Positions 1 to 7,189 are shown, numbered from the stretch's first letter. The stretch: DNA of 8,937 nucleotides from an uncultured Eubacteriales bacterium (GCA_934541205.1 CAKTDK010000064.1:1-8937), one strand, 5' to 3'. The notes: a model not told the origin generated them from the sequence alone. Numbers and translations are program-made.

Positions 1-287
1 GTCTTATACAGATAGAAGATATAAAGAAAAATAATGATTATGCTATGTGGCTGAAAGTCATAAAAAAATCAGATTGCTATTTATTAGATGAAAATCTTGC
101 TATGTATCGCAGAAGAAAAGGTTCTATCAGCAGTCATAGCTTTTTTAAGCTTATAATATGGCATTACAGACTTTATCGTTTTGCAGAAAAGAAGAATATT
201 TTTTCTTCTGCTTTATTGACTTTCAGAAACTTGATTTTTGGCTTTTATAAAAAAGTAAAATATGTTAAAAGAAGGCATGAATTATGA
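1..287 (+). CDS. Glycosyltransferase family 2, C-terminal part (5' end outside window)
   Basis: The open frame is read from base 3 and runs without a stop to the TGA at 285-287, giving 94 residues. The 5' end lies before the window, so the ATG at base 45 is internal and not the start. The tail begins with an acidic 'ED' followed by NNDYAMWLKV, then YLLDENLAMYRRRKGSIS and a basic, aromatic end. This arrangement (ED, then D-Y-x-x-W, then a Y-R-x-R-x-x-S segment) is what I know from the C-terminal half of bacterial GT2 enzymes of capsule and O-antigen loci. These enzymes transfer a sugar from a nucleotide donor to a lipid-linked acceptor at the inner membrane face. The catalytic N-terminal half (DDGS and DXD motifs) is not visible, so donor and acceptor cannot be inferred. 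The stop overlaps the next start as ATGA, which suggests translational coupling. Confidence 0.8.
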   Translation, partial: LIQIEDIKKNNDYAMWLKVIKKSDCYLLDENLAMYRRRKGSISSHSFFKLIIWHYRLYRFAEKKNIFSSALLTFRNLIFGFYKKVKYVKRRHEL

Positions 288-1057
288 AAATTCAGGTTTT
301 GATTGCAACTATGAATCAAACGGATCATTCTCTGCTTGAAAGGATGAATATAAAGTCTGACGCAATTGTAGGAAATCAATGCGAAAGAAATGAAATAGAA
401 AATTTTGAATTTAATAATAATAGTATAAAATGGCTGTCTTTTAATGAAAAGGGAGTAGGATTAAACAGAAATAATGCATTGATGAGAGCAGATGGAGATA
501 TTTGTCTTATTGCTGATGACGACATGATTTATTATGATAATTACTGCGATATTATTGGACAAGCATTTCATCGTCATCCTGACGCAGATATTATTATTTT
601 TAATTTAAAAGAAAAAAATCCTTCCAGATATGTTATTCCGAAAGATATTAGGGTTAACAGATTTAATTATTTGCGGTACGGAACTGCCAGAATAGCATTT
701 AAACTAAAAAGTATAAAAAATAACGGTATTTATTTTAATCAATGTTTTGGTGGAGGAACAGAATATTGTCACGGAGAAGATAATTTATTTTTGACGGCAT
801 GTTTAAATAACAGATTAAAAATTTATGCGGTTCCTGAATATATTGCAGAACTTACAGAAGAAAGAGAGTCTACCTGGAACAGCGGATATGACGAAAAATA
901 TTTAAAAGATCAGGGAGCATTATACAGAGCAATTTCGAGAAAATGGTGGAAACTTCTTTGTTTGCAGGATGCCTTAAGACGGTGTAAATCTTATAAAATG
1001 AAATGGTATAAAGTATATAAGATTATGAAACAAGGCGCAAAGAATTATTTTAAATAA
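284..1057 (+). CDS. Divergent GT2-like (GT-A fold) glycosyltransferase
   Basis: This is a 257-residue protein with no signal peptide or membrane span, so probably a cytoplasmic or membrane-associated sugar transferase. It begins with a beta-strand (IQVLIATMN, residues 3-10). GVGLNRNNALMRADGDI (57-73) matches the GT2 'N-x-G-x-x-x-A-R-N-x-G' region. IADDDM (76-81) supplies the DXD metal-binding acidic cluster at D78-D80. GGGTEYCHGEDN (156-167) supplies the later acidic pair E165-D166, where the catalytic base lies in GT2 enzymes. The usual second strand ending in V-D-D-G-S is absent; the equivalent place reads DAIVGNQ (26-32). The C-terminus (about 215-257) is rich in Lys, Arg, Trp and Tyr and may contact the membrane. 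The start overlaps the preceding stop (ATGA, 284-287), and AGAAGG at 270-275 sits 8 bases upstream. The sugar specificity is unknown. Confidence 0.8.
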   Translation: MKIQVLIATMNQTDHSLLERMNIKSDAIVGNQCERNEIENFEFNNNSIKWLSFNEKGVGLNRNNALMRADGDICLIADDDMIYYDNYCDIIGQAFHRHPDADIIIFNLKEKNPSRYVIPKDIRVNRFNYLRYGTARIAFKLKSIKNNGIYFNQCFGGGTEYCHGEDNLFLTACLNNRLKIYAVPEYIAELTEERESTWNSGYDEKYLKDQGALYRAISRKWWKLLCLQDALRRCKSYKMKWYKVYKIMKQGAKNYFK

Positions 1058-1062
1058 GGAGG
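1056..1062 (+). promoter_or_regulatory. Ribosome binding site overlapping the upstream stop codon
   Basis: The sequence AAGGAGG is a perfect anti-Shine-Dalgarno match. It begins within the TAA stop of the preceding gene and lies 7 bases before the ATG at 1070. It fixes that start and implies efficient re-initiation by ribosomes finishing the upstream gene. Confidence 0.85.
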
Positions 1063-1069
1063 TTAAAAA

Positions 1070-2287
1070 ATGCAGTATGCCTTTCTTTCAACTTTAATTC
1101 CAAATACTATGCAAAAAGAAGTTACAAGATTTTCTTCAAATAATATGCAGGATGCTGCAAATGCTTTGCAATGGCATATTTACAATGGATTGTGTAAAAA
1201 TTTAAATGATAAAATTGAATTAATAAATATACTTCCTGTAGGAAGTTATCCTCAGTATTACAAAAAGGCATTTATAAAAGAAGAAATTTTTCAAACTGAT
1301 TATTCTGAAAACAACTTAAATGTAGGATTTTGCAATATAAAGCTTTTAAGAAAATTTATTCAGCCTGTAAAAATTTATAAAGCTTTGAAAAAGTGGTGTA
1401 AAAAAAATCAGGATGATAAATTTTTGTTTATGTATACTGTTTCGTCTGCGTTTATGAAAGCAGCAGCAAAAATAAAAAAGAAATATCCGGATATAAAAAT
1501 TTGCGCTGTAGTAGCTGATTTGCCTGATATGTCAAGCTTATCTTCAAAAAAAGGGTTTTTACAAAAGATATTTGAAAAAAAATTATCGTCTGATTCTTAT
1601 TCGAGACTTAATTGTATTGACGCTTTTGTACTTTTAACAAAGTATATGGCTGAATATATGAAAATTAACAAGCCTTTTTGTGTAGTTGAAGGAATTGCGT
1701 CAGAGATTGATAATGCAGAAGAAAAAGAAAAAAATAATAAACTAAAAAATATACTTTATACGGGTACCTTGCATAAAAAGTTTGGGATTCTTAATCTTTT
1801 AGAGGCTTTTAAACAAATTCCCGACAATGATTACCGTCTTATAATCTGCGGTATAGGGGACAGTGAAGATATTATAAAAAAAGCGGCTGAAGAAGATTCA
1901 AGAATAATTTATAAAGGACAGCTTTCTCGTGAAGAAATTCTTGTTTTGCAAAGAAAAGCTGCTGTTTTGGTAAACCCAAGACAGGCAAATGAAGAATTTA
2001 CAAAATACAGTTTTCCTTCTAAAAATTTAGAATACCTTTCTTCCGGAACGCCGGTAATTGCTTATAAATTAGAAGGTATACCGGATGAATATGATCCTTA
2101 TATTTTTTATGTAAAAGATAACTCCACAGAATCTCTTAAAGATAAATTAACAGAAGTGTGTGAATGCAGTGATGGTATTGTTTATGAAAAAAGCCAAAAA
2201 GCAAAAGAATTTGTTTTAAAGAATAAAAACGAAGTTGCTCAAACTAAAATTATTATTGATATGCTGAAGAAAGAAAAGTTGATGTAG
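1070..2287 (+). CDS. Glycosyltransferase family 4 (GT-B fold)
   Basis: This is a 405-residue protein of typical GT4 length with no obvious membrane span. The N-terminal acceptor domain (about 1-220) is poorly conserved. The C-terminal donor-binding domain shows the family order: ILYTGTLHKKFGI (228-240, strand plus G-x-L loop), LIICGIGDSE (257-266), YKGQLSREEILVLQRKA (281-297), VNPR (301-304), and the signature FPSKNLEYLSSGTPVIAY (315-332). E321 is the second glutamate of the usual E-x7-E pair; the first position is Y313. This variant is familiar in capsule GT4 enzymes that carry an 'FPSK..EY' motif. The enzyme probably uses a nucleotide-activated sugar with retention of configuration to extend a lipid-linked oligosaccharide. 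The start is set by the strong AAGGAGG site, and 27 bases separate the gene from the polymerase gene downstream. Confidence 0.85.
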   Translation: MQYAFLSTLIPNTMQKEVTRFSSNNMQDAANALQWHIYNGLCKNLNDKIELINILPVGSYPQYYKKAFIKEEIFQTDYSENNLNVGFCNIKLLRKFIQPVKIYKALKKWCKKNQDDKFLFMYTVSSAFMKAAAKIKKKYPDIKICAVVADLPDMSSLSSKKGFLQKIFEKKLSSDSYSRLNCIDAFVLLTKYMAEYMKINKPFCVVEGIASEIDNAEEKEKNNKLKNILYTGTLHKKFGILNLLEAFKQIPDNDYRLIICGIGDSEDIIKKAAEEDSRIIYKGQLSREEILVLQRKAAVLVNPRQANEEFTKYSFPSKNLEYLSSGTPVIAYKLEGIPDEYDPYIFYVKDNSTESLKDKLTEVCECSDGIVYEKSQKAKEFVLKNKNEVAQTKIIIDMLKKEKLM

Positions 2288-2300
2288 AAAACATTTGGTT

Positions 2301-2306
2301 AAAGGA
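2301..2306 (+). promoter_or_regulatory. Ribosome binding site that decides the polymerase start
   Basis: AAAGGA lies 8 bases before the ATG at 2315. A nearer ATG at 2311 is in another frame, stops after 8 codons and is too close to the site. The 2315 start is therefore preferred. Confidence 0.65.
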
Positions 2307-2314
2307 AAGAATGT

Positions 2315-3580
2315 ATGAAAGTAAAAAATTATTTTGAGAATATGCCGTTAAGCTCTTCGGTTTATATAAAATCACTTAAAAATAAAAAAAGTTCAAGTAT
2401 ATATTCTCCGTTTGAAATTTTAGTAGCTTTAATATGGATAAAAGATATTATTTTAAGCTATGTTAAAGGCGCTATGCTTAAAATACCTATTATAAATAAT
2501 ATAGCAGAATTTTTAATTCCTGTATTAATATCTTTATTTGTTATTTTGTCTATTCCGGAATTTTTAAAGAAAATAAAATTATCGGATTTTATATTTTATT
2601 TAACGGTAATATTAATATGTATTGTGAATTTTTTCATATTTCCAGAAAATCAAAATGTATTACTTAAAATTGTTCCGGGTTTTCTGCTTTTTATTGTCCC
2701 TATGTATTTTATCGGAACTACAATCGATTTAAACAGGATATATAAATTGTTATATTGGCTGTCTGTATTTACTATATTTGCAAGACTTCTTTACTCAGTG
2801 ACTTTGGAAAAATCTATGAGTGAGGTTGAATCGCTTTATACCGGTGATATGATGGCATCTTATCAGCTGTTGCCTCATGTATGCGCCGTAATTTTGTCAT
2901 TGTTTAATAAACCAAATTTTATAAATATTATTTCATCTGCTATAGGAGTTATATTTATTTTTTCTTTGGGAAGCCGTGGACCTCTTGTTTGTTTTGCTGT
3001 TTTTGTCATTTTTTATTTGTTGTTTTTTAAAAAATATAAAAAGCCTATGCTTGTATATACGTCAATTATTACAGCAGGAGGAGTATTGTTTTTATTTTTT
3101 GACCGGTTGTTGATATTGCTTTATAATATATCTTTAAAATTGGGGCTTAGTATTCGTATATTTGCAAAGTTTTTTGAAGGAGATTTTTTTGTTTCGAGTT
3201 CAAGAAACAGAATAATAGAAGTACTTTTTGAAAAAATAAGTGAAAAGCCTGTTTTAGGCTACGGAATAGCCGGAGACAGAACATTGGTAGGCGGTTATTC
3301 TCATAATTTAGCTGTGGAGCTATGGGTGTCTTTTGGAATAATAATTGGAACGATACTTCTCGGCGTTTTGTTTTTTATTTGTATTAAAGCATTGATAAAA
3401 AGCAGAAAAAACAATGTTGATAATATGGCAATTCTGCTTTTAATTTGTTGCGGCTTAATAAATTTATTTTTATCAGGAAGTTATTTAAGCGCGCCATATT
3501 TATTTTTGCTTATAGGATTGTGTATTTCCGTTATTAGAAAAAGTAAGAATAAAACTGATGCTTTTTTAAAAGGAGATTGA
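2315..3580 (+). CDS. wzy: O-antigen/capsule polymerase, Wzy/O-antigen ligase family membrane protein
   Basis: This is a 421-residue, very hydrophobic protein with about 11-12 probable membrane segments (roughly 34-50, 60-80, 91-110, 118-136, 142-160, 183-198, 202-219, 222-239, 244-262, 335-360, 370-386, 390-407). Between two spans lies FSLGSRGPLV (216-225), matching the 'GSR(G/A)' motif of this superfamily. A long outside loop (about 263-333) contains SSSRNR (294-299), then EKPVLGYGIAGD (310-321) and YSHNLAVELWVSFG (328-341), with H330. This 'P-x-x-G-x-G ... S-H-N' layout is typical of Wzy polymerases and WaaL-type ligases. In a Gram-positive capsule locus the likely job is joining undecaprenyl-linked repeat units on the outer membrane face. 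Sequence alone does not exclude a ligase role, but the position among many glycosyltransferases favours a polymerase. The family is always divergent, so linkage specificity cannot be read. Confidence 0.85.
   Translation: MKVKNYFENMPLSSSVYIKSLKNKKSSSIYSPFEILVALIWIKDIILSYVKGAMLKIPIINNIAEFLIPVLISLFVILSIPEFLKKIKLSDFIFYLTVILICIVNFFIFPENQNVLLKIVPGFLLFIVPMYFIGTTIDLNRIYKLLYWLSVFTIFARLLYSVTLEKSMSEVESLYTGDMMASYQLLPHVCAVILSLFNKPNFINIISSAIGVIFIFSLGSRGPLVCFAVFVIFYLLFFKKYKKPMLVYTSIITAGGVLFLFFDRLLILLYNISLKLGLSIRIFAKFFEGDFFVSSSRNRIIEVLFEKISEKPVLGYGIAGDRTLVGGYSHNLAVELWVSFGIIIGTILLGVLFFICIKALIKSRKNNVDNMAILLLICCGLINLFLSGSYLSAPYLFLLIGLCISVIRKSKNKTDAFLKGD
3570..3575 (+). promoter_or_regulatory. Ribosome binding site inside the end of the polymerase gene
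   Basis: AAGGAG sits within the last codons of the polymerase gene, 6 bases before the ATG at 3582. Only one base separates the two genes, so translation is probably coupled. Confidence 0.75.
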
Positions 3581-3581
3581 T

Positions 3582-4799
3582 ATGAGAATTGCAGAAATTA
3601 ATATGATATCATATGGAAGTACAGGAAAAATAATGCTTCAGATTGCAAAATGCGCAAGACAATACGGACATCTGGTACAAACTTATTCTACTAATACTTT
3701 CAATGTAAAATATAAGAAAAACTTTCCTGCCCAAGAAGGACATTTTTATTACGGAACTTATTTTGAAAACGGGGTTCATTATGCACTCGGAAGTCTTTTT
3801 GGAAGAAACGGAGAATTTTCTGTTTTTGGAACACAGCAATTAATTAACAGTTTAAAAAAATTTAACCCCGATATTATACATCTTCATAATCTTCATAACT
3901 TCTGTATTTGTTTTCCAATGCTTTTTAATTATATAAAAAAAAATAATATAAAGGTTGTATGGACTTTTCATGATTGCTGGGCATTTACCGGACAATGTCC
4001 TCATTTTGAAGTGGTTCAATGCGAAAAATGGAAGAACGGATGTTACGGTTGTCCTCAGCTTGACAGTTATCCTAAAAGCCGTATTGATAATTCAAAGAAT
4101 ATGTACAGAAAAAAGAAGGAATGGTTTACCGGAATAAAAGATTTGACTGTTGTCACTCCTTCAAAATGGCTTTCGGATTTGGTAAAACAATCATTTTTTA
4201 AAGAATATCCTGTTAAGATTATAAATAACGGAATTGATTTATCAATTTTTAAGCCTGTAAAAAATAATTTCAGAGAAAAATATAATTGTCAGGATGAATA
4301 TATACTTTTGGGAGTTTCTTTTGGATGGGGAAAAAGGAAAGGACTTGATGTTTTTATCGAGCTTTCAAAAAGACTTTCGGATAAATACCGGATTGTTCTT
4401 GTGGGAACAGATGAAAATGTTGATAAACAGCTCCCCGATAATATAATATCAATACATCAAACTCAAAATCAAAAAGAACTTGCAGAAATTTATTCGACAG
4501 CGGATTTGTTTGTAAATCCGACAAGAGAGGAAAATTATCCTACGGTAAATATGGAATCTATTGCCTGCGGCACTCCTGTTGTTACATTTAATACGGGAGG
4601 AAGCGCTGAAATACTTGATAAAAATTGCGGAAGTGTAGTAAAATATAATGATATAGATGCTTTAGAGAAAGAAATTCTTTATATATGTGAGAATAAGCCG
4701 TATTCTTTGGAGGCATGCTTAAAACGAGCAGAGTATTTTGATATGAATAATAAATTTAAGGAGTATGTAGATTTATATGAAGATGTTTTGGATATATAA
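3582..4799 (+). CDS. Glycosyltransferase family 4, WcaC-like, with cysteine-rich insert
   Basis: This is a 405-residue GT-B enzyme. The N-terminal YGSTGKI (11-17) is the glycine-rich loop after the first strand. PDIIHLHNLHN (96-106) and VVWTFHDCWAFTG (125-137) are acceptor-domain motifs that I recognise from WcaC-type GT4 proteins of colanic-acid-like loci. A cysteine cluster follows: C132, C139, C147, C154 and C157. VTPSKWL (191-197) and IINNGIDLSIFKP (213-225) form the hinge. The donor domain has SFGWGKRKGLD (246-256), with the basic residues K251/R252/K253, and a complete E-x7-E pair at E317 and E325, followed by GTPVVTFNTGGSAEI (330-344). It is predicted to be a retaining sugar transferase acting on the lipid-linked repeat unit in the cytoplasm. 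The donor sugar is not determinable. The gene sits one base after the polymerase stop with AAGGAG at 3570-3575. Confidence 0.88.
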   Translation: MRIAEINMISYGSTGKIMLQIAKCARQYGHLVQTYSTNTFNVKYKKNFPAQEGHFYYGTYFENGVHYALGSLFGRNGEFSVFGTQQLINSLKKFNPDIIHLHNLHNFCICFPMLFNYIKKNNIKVVWTFHDCWAFTGQCPHFEVVQCEKWKNGCYGCPQLDSYPKSRIDNSKNMYRKKKEWFTGIKDLTVVTPSKWLSDLVKQSFFKEYPVKIINNGIDLSIFKPVKNNFREKYNCQDEYILLGVSFGWGKRKGLDVFIELSKRLSDKYRIVLVGTDENVDKQLPDNIISIHQTQNQKELAEIYSTADLFVNPTREENYPTVNMESIACGTPVVTFNTGGSAEILDKNCGSVVKYNDIDALEKEILYICENKPYSLEACLKRAEYFDMNNKFKEYVDLYEDVLDI

Positions 4800-4810
4800 T
4801 TCTATTCACA

Positions 4811-4819
4811 GAAAGGCGG
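4811..4819 (+). promoter_or_regulatory. Imperfect, distant ribosome binding site
   Basis: GAAAGGCGG is an interrupted Shine-Dalgarno-like run, 12 bases before the ATG at 4832. Compared with the other sites in the operon it is a poor match with long spacing. This could lower expression of the downstream glycosyltransferase, but that is inference. Confidence 0.45.
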
Positions 4820-4831
4820 CAGTAATATTTT

Positions 4832-5881
4832 ATGGCTAAAAAAGTATTGTTAATTCAAGAAAAAATTATGAATTACAGAGTACCTGTTTTTAATGAATTA
4901 GCAAAAAATGTTGACCTTACTGTACTGTATTCGTCGGGAGAGAAACCGAAAGATGCAAATTTTAAAACGATATGTATTCCTACTCGAAAAATGATTTTTA
5001 GAATACATACAAAAAATATTTATTCCTTGGCTCAAAAATATGATATTGTAATTTGTATGGCAGATTTTTCTTATATATATTTTAAATTGCTTTACAAATT
5101 GCCTCATAAATACAAATTGATATTTTGGGGAATTGGAGTTTCAGCAAGTTATAATATGAGATATGACCAAGATTCTCAAGTAGCCCAGATTATTTTTAAT
5201 ATATTAAAAAAAGCAGATGCAATGGTCTTTTACTGTTCTTATCCTGTTGATAAATACAGTAAAATGGGAATTGAGCGTGAGAAATTGTTTGTAGCAAATA
5301 ATACGGTTTTGATAAAAGATATAGAAGAAAAAGAAAAGAACAGTATCATTTTTATAGGAACTTTATATAAACAGAAAAAAATAAATTATCTTCTTGACGG
5401 GTATTTGAACGCATTTAAGAAAAATTCTGATATTTATAATCTTAAAATTATTGGCGATGGCGACGAATATGAAAATATACAAAAATGGATAACCGATAAT
5501 TCTTTGGAAAATAAAATAGAATTACTTGGCAGCATATATGATGAAGGTGTTCTTGCTGAGCATTTTTCCGAAGCTTTATTGTGTTTTTCGCCGGATCAGG
5601 CAGGATTGTCGGTTCTTAAATCTATGGGGTACGGAGTTCCTTTTGTAACACATAAAAATGCTATTACCGGCGGAGAAATATTTAATATTAATGATGGTGT
5701 TAACGGTATTTTGATGGATGATTTTAATCAGATAGAAAACATCATTCTTGATAGTATGGAAAATAAAGAAAAATACATTGAGATGGGAAGAAAAGCAAAA
5801 GAGCATTATAAAGCAAACAGAACTGTTGACAAAATGGTAAGCGGATTTATCGATGCAATAAATTATGTGGAATCAAAATGA
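4832..5881 (+). CDS. Glycosyltransferase family 4 with degenerate E-x7-E motif
   Basis: This is a 349-residue protein, short for GT4. The N-terminal domain opens with KVLLIQEKIMNYRVPVFNEL (4-23), the 'Y-R-x-P-x-F' start seen in a subgroup of capsule transferases that look for an acceptor at the membrane. IFIGTLYKQKKINYLLDGY (173-191) begins the donor domain. IIGDGDE (206-212) and ELLGSI (230-235) follow. The signature region reads FSPDQAGLSVLKSMGYGVPFVTH (252-274), where the usual glutamates fall at D255 and K263. Related proteins I know have 'P-G-x-x-G-L-x-x-x-H-S-x-x-Y-G-x-P', so this is probably a real subgroup and not a damaged gene. The frame is intact and the rest of the fold is present. 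An in-frame stop at 4823-4825 and a weak GAAAGGCGG site at 4811-4819 make 4832 the first possible ATG start. Substrate unknown. Confidence 0.8.
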   Translation: MAKKVLLIQEKIMNYRVPVFNELAKNVDLTVLYSSGEKPKDANFKTICIPTRKMIFRIHTKNIYSLAQKYDIVICMADFSYIYFKLLYKLPHKYKLIFWGIGVSASYNMRYDQDSQVAQIIFNILKKADAMVFYCSYPVDKYSKMGIEREKLFVANNTVLIKDIEEKEKNSIIFIGTLYKQKKINYLLDGYLNAFKKNSDIYNLKIIGDGDEYENIQKWITDNSLENKIELLGSIYDEGVLAEHFSEALLCFSPDQAGLSVLKSMGYGVPFVTHKNAITGGEIFNINDGVNGILMDDFNQIENIILDSMENKEKYIEMGRKAKEHYKANRTVDKMVSGFIDAINYVESK

Positions 5882-5939
5882 TTGTAATCTTATTGATTAT
5901 ATAAAATAACGTGAAAAATATAAAAAAAGAGGTATAAAT
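5882..5939 (+). other. Largest intergenic gap in the window, no clear signal
   Basis: These 58 AT-rich bases separate the fourth complete glycosyltransferase gene from the dehydrogenase gene. I see no hairpin followed by a T-run, and no well-spaced -35/-10 pair. TTGTAA (5882-5887) and TAAAAT (5902-5907) are only 14 bases apart. An AAGAGG site at 5927-5932 lies 7 bases before the ATG at 5940 and serves as the ribosome binding site. A weak internal promoter is possible but not supported. Confidence 0.5.
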
Positions 5940-7160
5940 ATGGTAAATGTAATTGGACTCGGATATATAGGTCTTCCGACCTCTCTTATGTTAGCATCTC
6001 ATGGCGTGGAAGTTATCGGAACAGATTATAATGAAGATTTAGTTAATACGTTGAATTCCGGCAAAACTACTTTCAAAGAAGAGGGATTGGACGAACTGTT
6101 TCGCGACGCACTAAACTCAGGAATTAAATTTTCAACGGAGTATCAGATTACAGATACTTATATAGTGTCTGTTCCTACTCCTTATGATAAGTTTTCTAAA
6201 AAGATTGATGCGTGCTATGTAATATCAGCAGTTAAAAGTATTATGAAAGTATGCCCCAACGGAGCTGTGATTATTTTAGAATCTACTGTTTCTCCGGGGA
6301 CAATTGATAAATATATAAGGCCGGTTATTGAAGAAAACGGTTTAAAAATCGGTGAAGATATACATCTTGTTCATGCTCCGGAGCGTATAATACCGGGAAA
6401 TATGATTTATGAACTTTTGCACAATAACCGAACTGTAGGAGCAGATAATAAGCAGATTGGTGAAAAAGTAAAAGAACTATATGCGTCTTTTTGTCAGGGA
6501 GAAATTGCGGTAACCGATATTCGTACTGCAGAAATGACAAAGGTAGTAGAAAATACTTTCCGCGCAGTTAATATTGCATTTGCTAATGAACTTGCAAAAA
6601 TCTGCCGTCATGATGATATGGACGTATATGAAATTATTAAAATTTGCAATATGCATCCTCGTGTTAATATTTTACAGCCGGGTCCCGGAGTTGGAGGACA
6701 TTGTATATCCGTTGATCCTTGGTTTTTGGTAGGAGACTATCCCAGTCTTGCTAAGGTAATTGATGAATCTATGAAAACAAATGACAGTATGCCGGATTTT
6801 GTATTGGGACGCATTTATGAAATTATGAAAGAAAAAGGGATAAAAGATATAAAACGAGTAGGCTTGTACGGACTTACTTATAAAGAGAATGTCGATGACT
6901 GTCGTGAGTCTCCGACTTTACAGTTACTTGAAAGTCAGAAACGCCATTTGGCAGAACCGTTAAAGGTTTATGATCCGTTTATTACTAAAGATATAACTGA
7001 AAATCAATACCATGATTTTGATAAGTTTCTTAATGATATAGATTTGGTAGTAATTTTGGTGGGACACGATGAAATTAAAGAAAATATGCAAAAGCTGAAA
7101 GAAAAAATTATTTTGGATACAAGAAATATTTGTAATTTGCCAGGAACGTACAAATTATAA
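5940..7160 (+). CDS. wecC: Nucleotide-sugar dehydrogenase, UDP-ManNAc dehydrogenase (WecC) type
   Basis: This 406-residue protein has normal length for the UDP-glucose/GDP-mannose dehydrogenase superfamily. The Rossmann NAD-binding motif is at the very N-terminus (IGLGYIGLP, 5-13; G6, G8, G11), then D29 at the end of the second strand. The central domain has ESTVSPGT (114-121), HAPERIIPGN (145-154), AEMTKVVENTFRAVN (197-211) with the expected catalytic K201 and N205, and PGVGGHCISVDPWF (249-262) with the catalytic cysteine C255. A C-terminal UDP-binding domain follows, with LYGLTYKENVDDCRESP. 'PERIIPGNMIYELLHNNR' and 'DPWF' favour WecC/Cap5O-like UDP-ManNAc dehydrogenases over UDP-glucose dehydrogenase, where a different motif (P-E-F-L-x-E-G) is expected. 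The predicted reaction is the two-step NAD-dependent oxidation of UDP-ManNAc to UDP-ManNAcA. A related substrate such as UDP-GlcNAc cannot be excluded. The partner 2-epimerase is not in the window. Confidence 0.9.
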   Translation: MVNVIGLGYIGLPTSLMLASHGVEVIGTDYNEDLVNTLNSGKTTFKEEGLDELFRDALNSGIKFSTEYQITDTYIVSVPTPYDKFSKKIDACYVISAVKSIMKVCPNGAVIILESTVSPGTIDKYIRPVIEENGLKIGEDIHLVHAPERIIPGNMIYELLHNNRTVGADNKQIGEKVKELYASFCQGEIAVTDIRTAEMTKVVENTFRAVNIAFANELAKICRHDDMDVYEIIKICNMHPRVNILQPGPGVGGHCISVDPWFLVGDYPSLAKVIDESMKTNDSMPDFVLGRIYEIMKEKGIKDIKRVGLYGLTYKENVDDCRESPTLQLLESQKRHLAEPLKVYDPFITKDITENQYHDFDKFLNDIDLVVILVGHDEIKENMQKLKEKIILDTRNICNLPGTYKL

Positions 7161-7176
7161 ATGATATTTTAAAGTT

Positions 7177-7181
7177 AAGGA
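7177..7181 (+). promoter_or_regulatory. Ribosome binding site that moves the next start to 7190
   Basis: AAGGA lies directly against or within the ATG at 7181, which leaves no room for initiation there. It is 8 bases before the in-frame ATG at 7190, a normal spacing. The start of the downstream glycosyltransferase is therefore placed at 7190. Confidence 0.75.
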
Positions 7182-7189
7182 TGATATTT

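Noticed and set aside
1231..1246. Six-base inverted repeat with a 4-base loop (ACTTCC/GGAAGT)
   Set aside because: It lies within a coding region, is short, and no regulator site or terminator context is present.
2311..2337. ATG at 2311 as the start of a small peptide or of the polymerase
   Set aside because: It is out of frame with the polymerase, ends after 8 codons and is too close to the ribosome binding site at 2301-2306.
3609..3839. Minus-strand open frame of 76 codons inside the WcaC-like gene
   Set aside because: It lies fully inside a well-supported gene on the other strand, has no recognisable domain and no convincing ribosome binding site. Other minus-strand frames (4898-5107, 5576-5806, 6325-6540, 7525-7818, 8103-8378) were dismissed for the same reason.
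3935..3943. Run of nine A residues as a possible phase-variation tract
   Set aside because: Runs of eight A also occur at 1400-1407 and 1575-1582, and they encode lysine/asparagine stretches expected from the base composition. All frames are intact and nothing points to switching.
3955..4137. Plus-strand short frames inside GT4 genes (3955-4137 and 7785-7973)
   Set aside because: They are out-of-frame shadows of strongly conserved glycosyltransferase domains and show no domain of their own.
4501..4520. Perfect 7-base inverted repeat with a 6-base loop
   Set aside because: It lies inside the coding sequence of a conserved GT4 domain, has no T-run after it and is short enough to occur by chance in AT-rich DNA. 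It is not a terminator.
5882..5907. Possible internal promoter before the dehydrogenase gene
   Set aside because: The TTGTAA and TAAAAT boxes are 14 bases apart, below the usual 16-18, and such matches are expected by chance in AT-rich spacers.
5940..7160. UDP-glucose 6-dehydrogenase assignment
   Set aside because: The P-E-R-I-I-P-G-N and D-P-W-F motifs fit the WecC branch better; the P-E-F-L-x-E-G motif of UDP-glucose dehydrogenases is missing.
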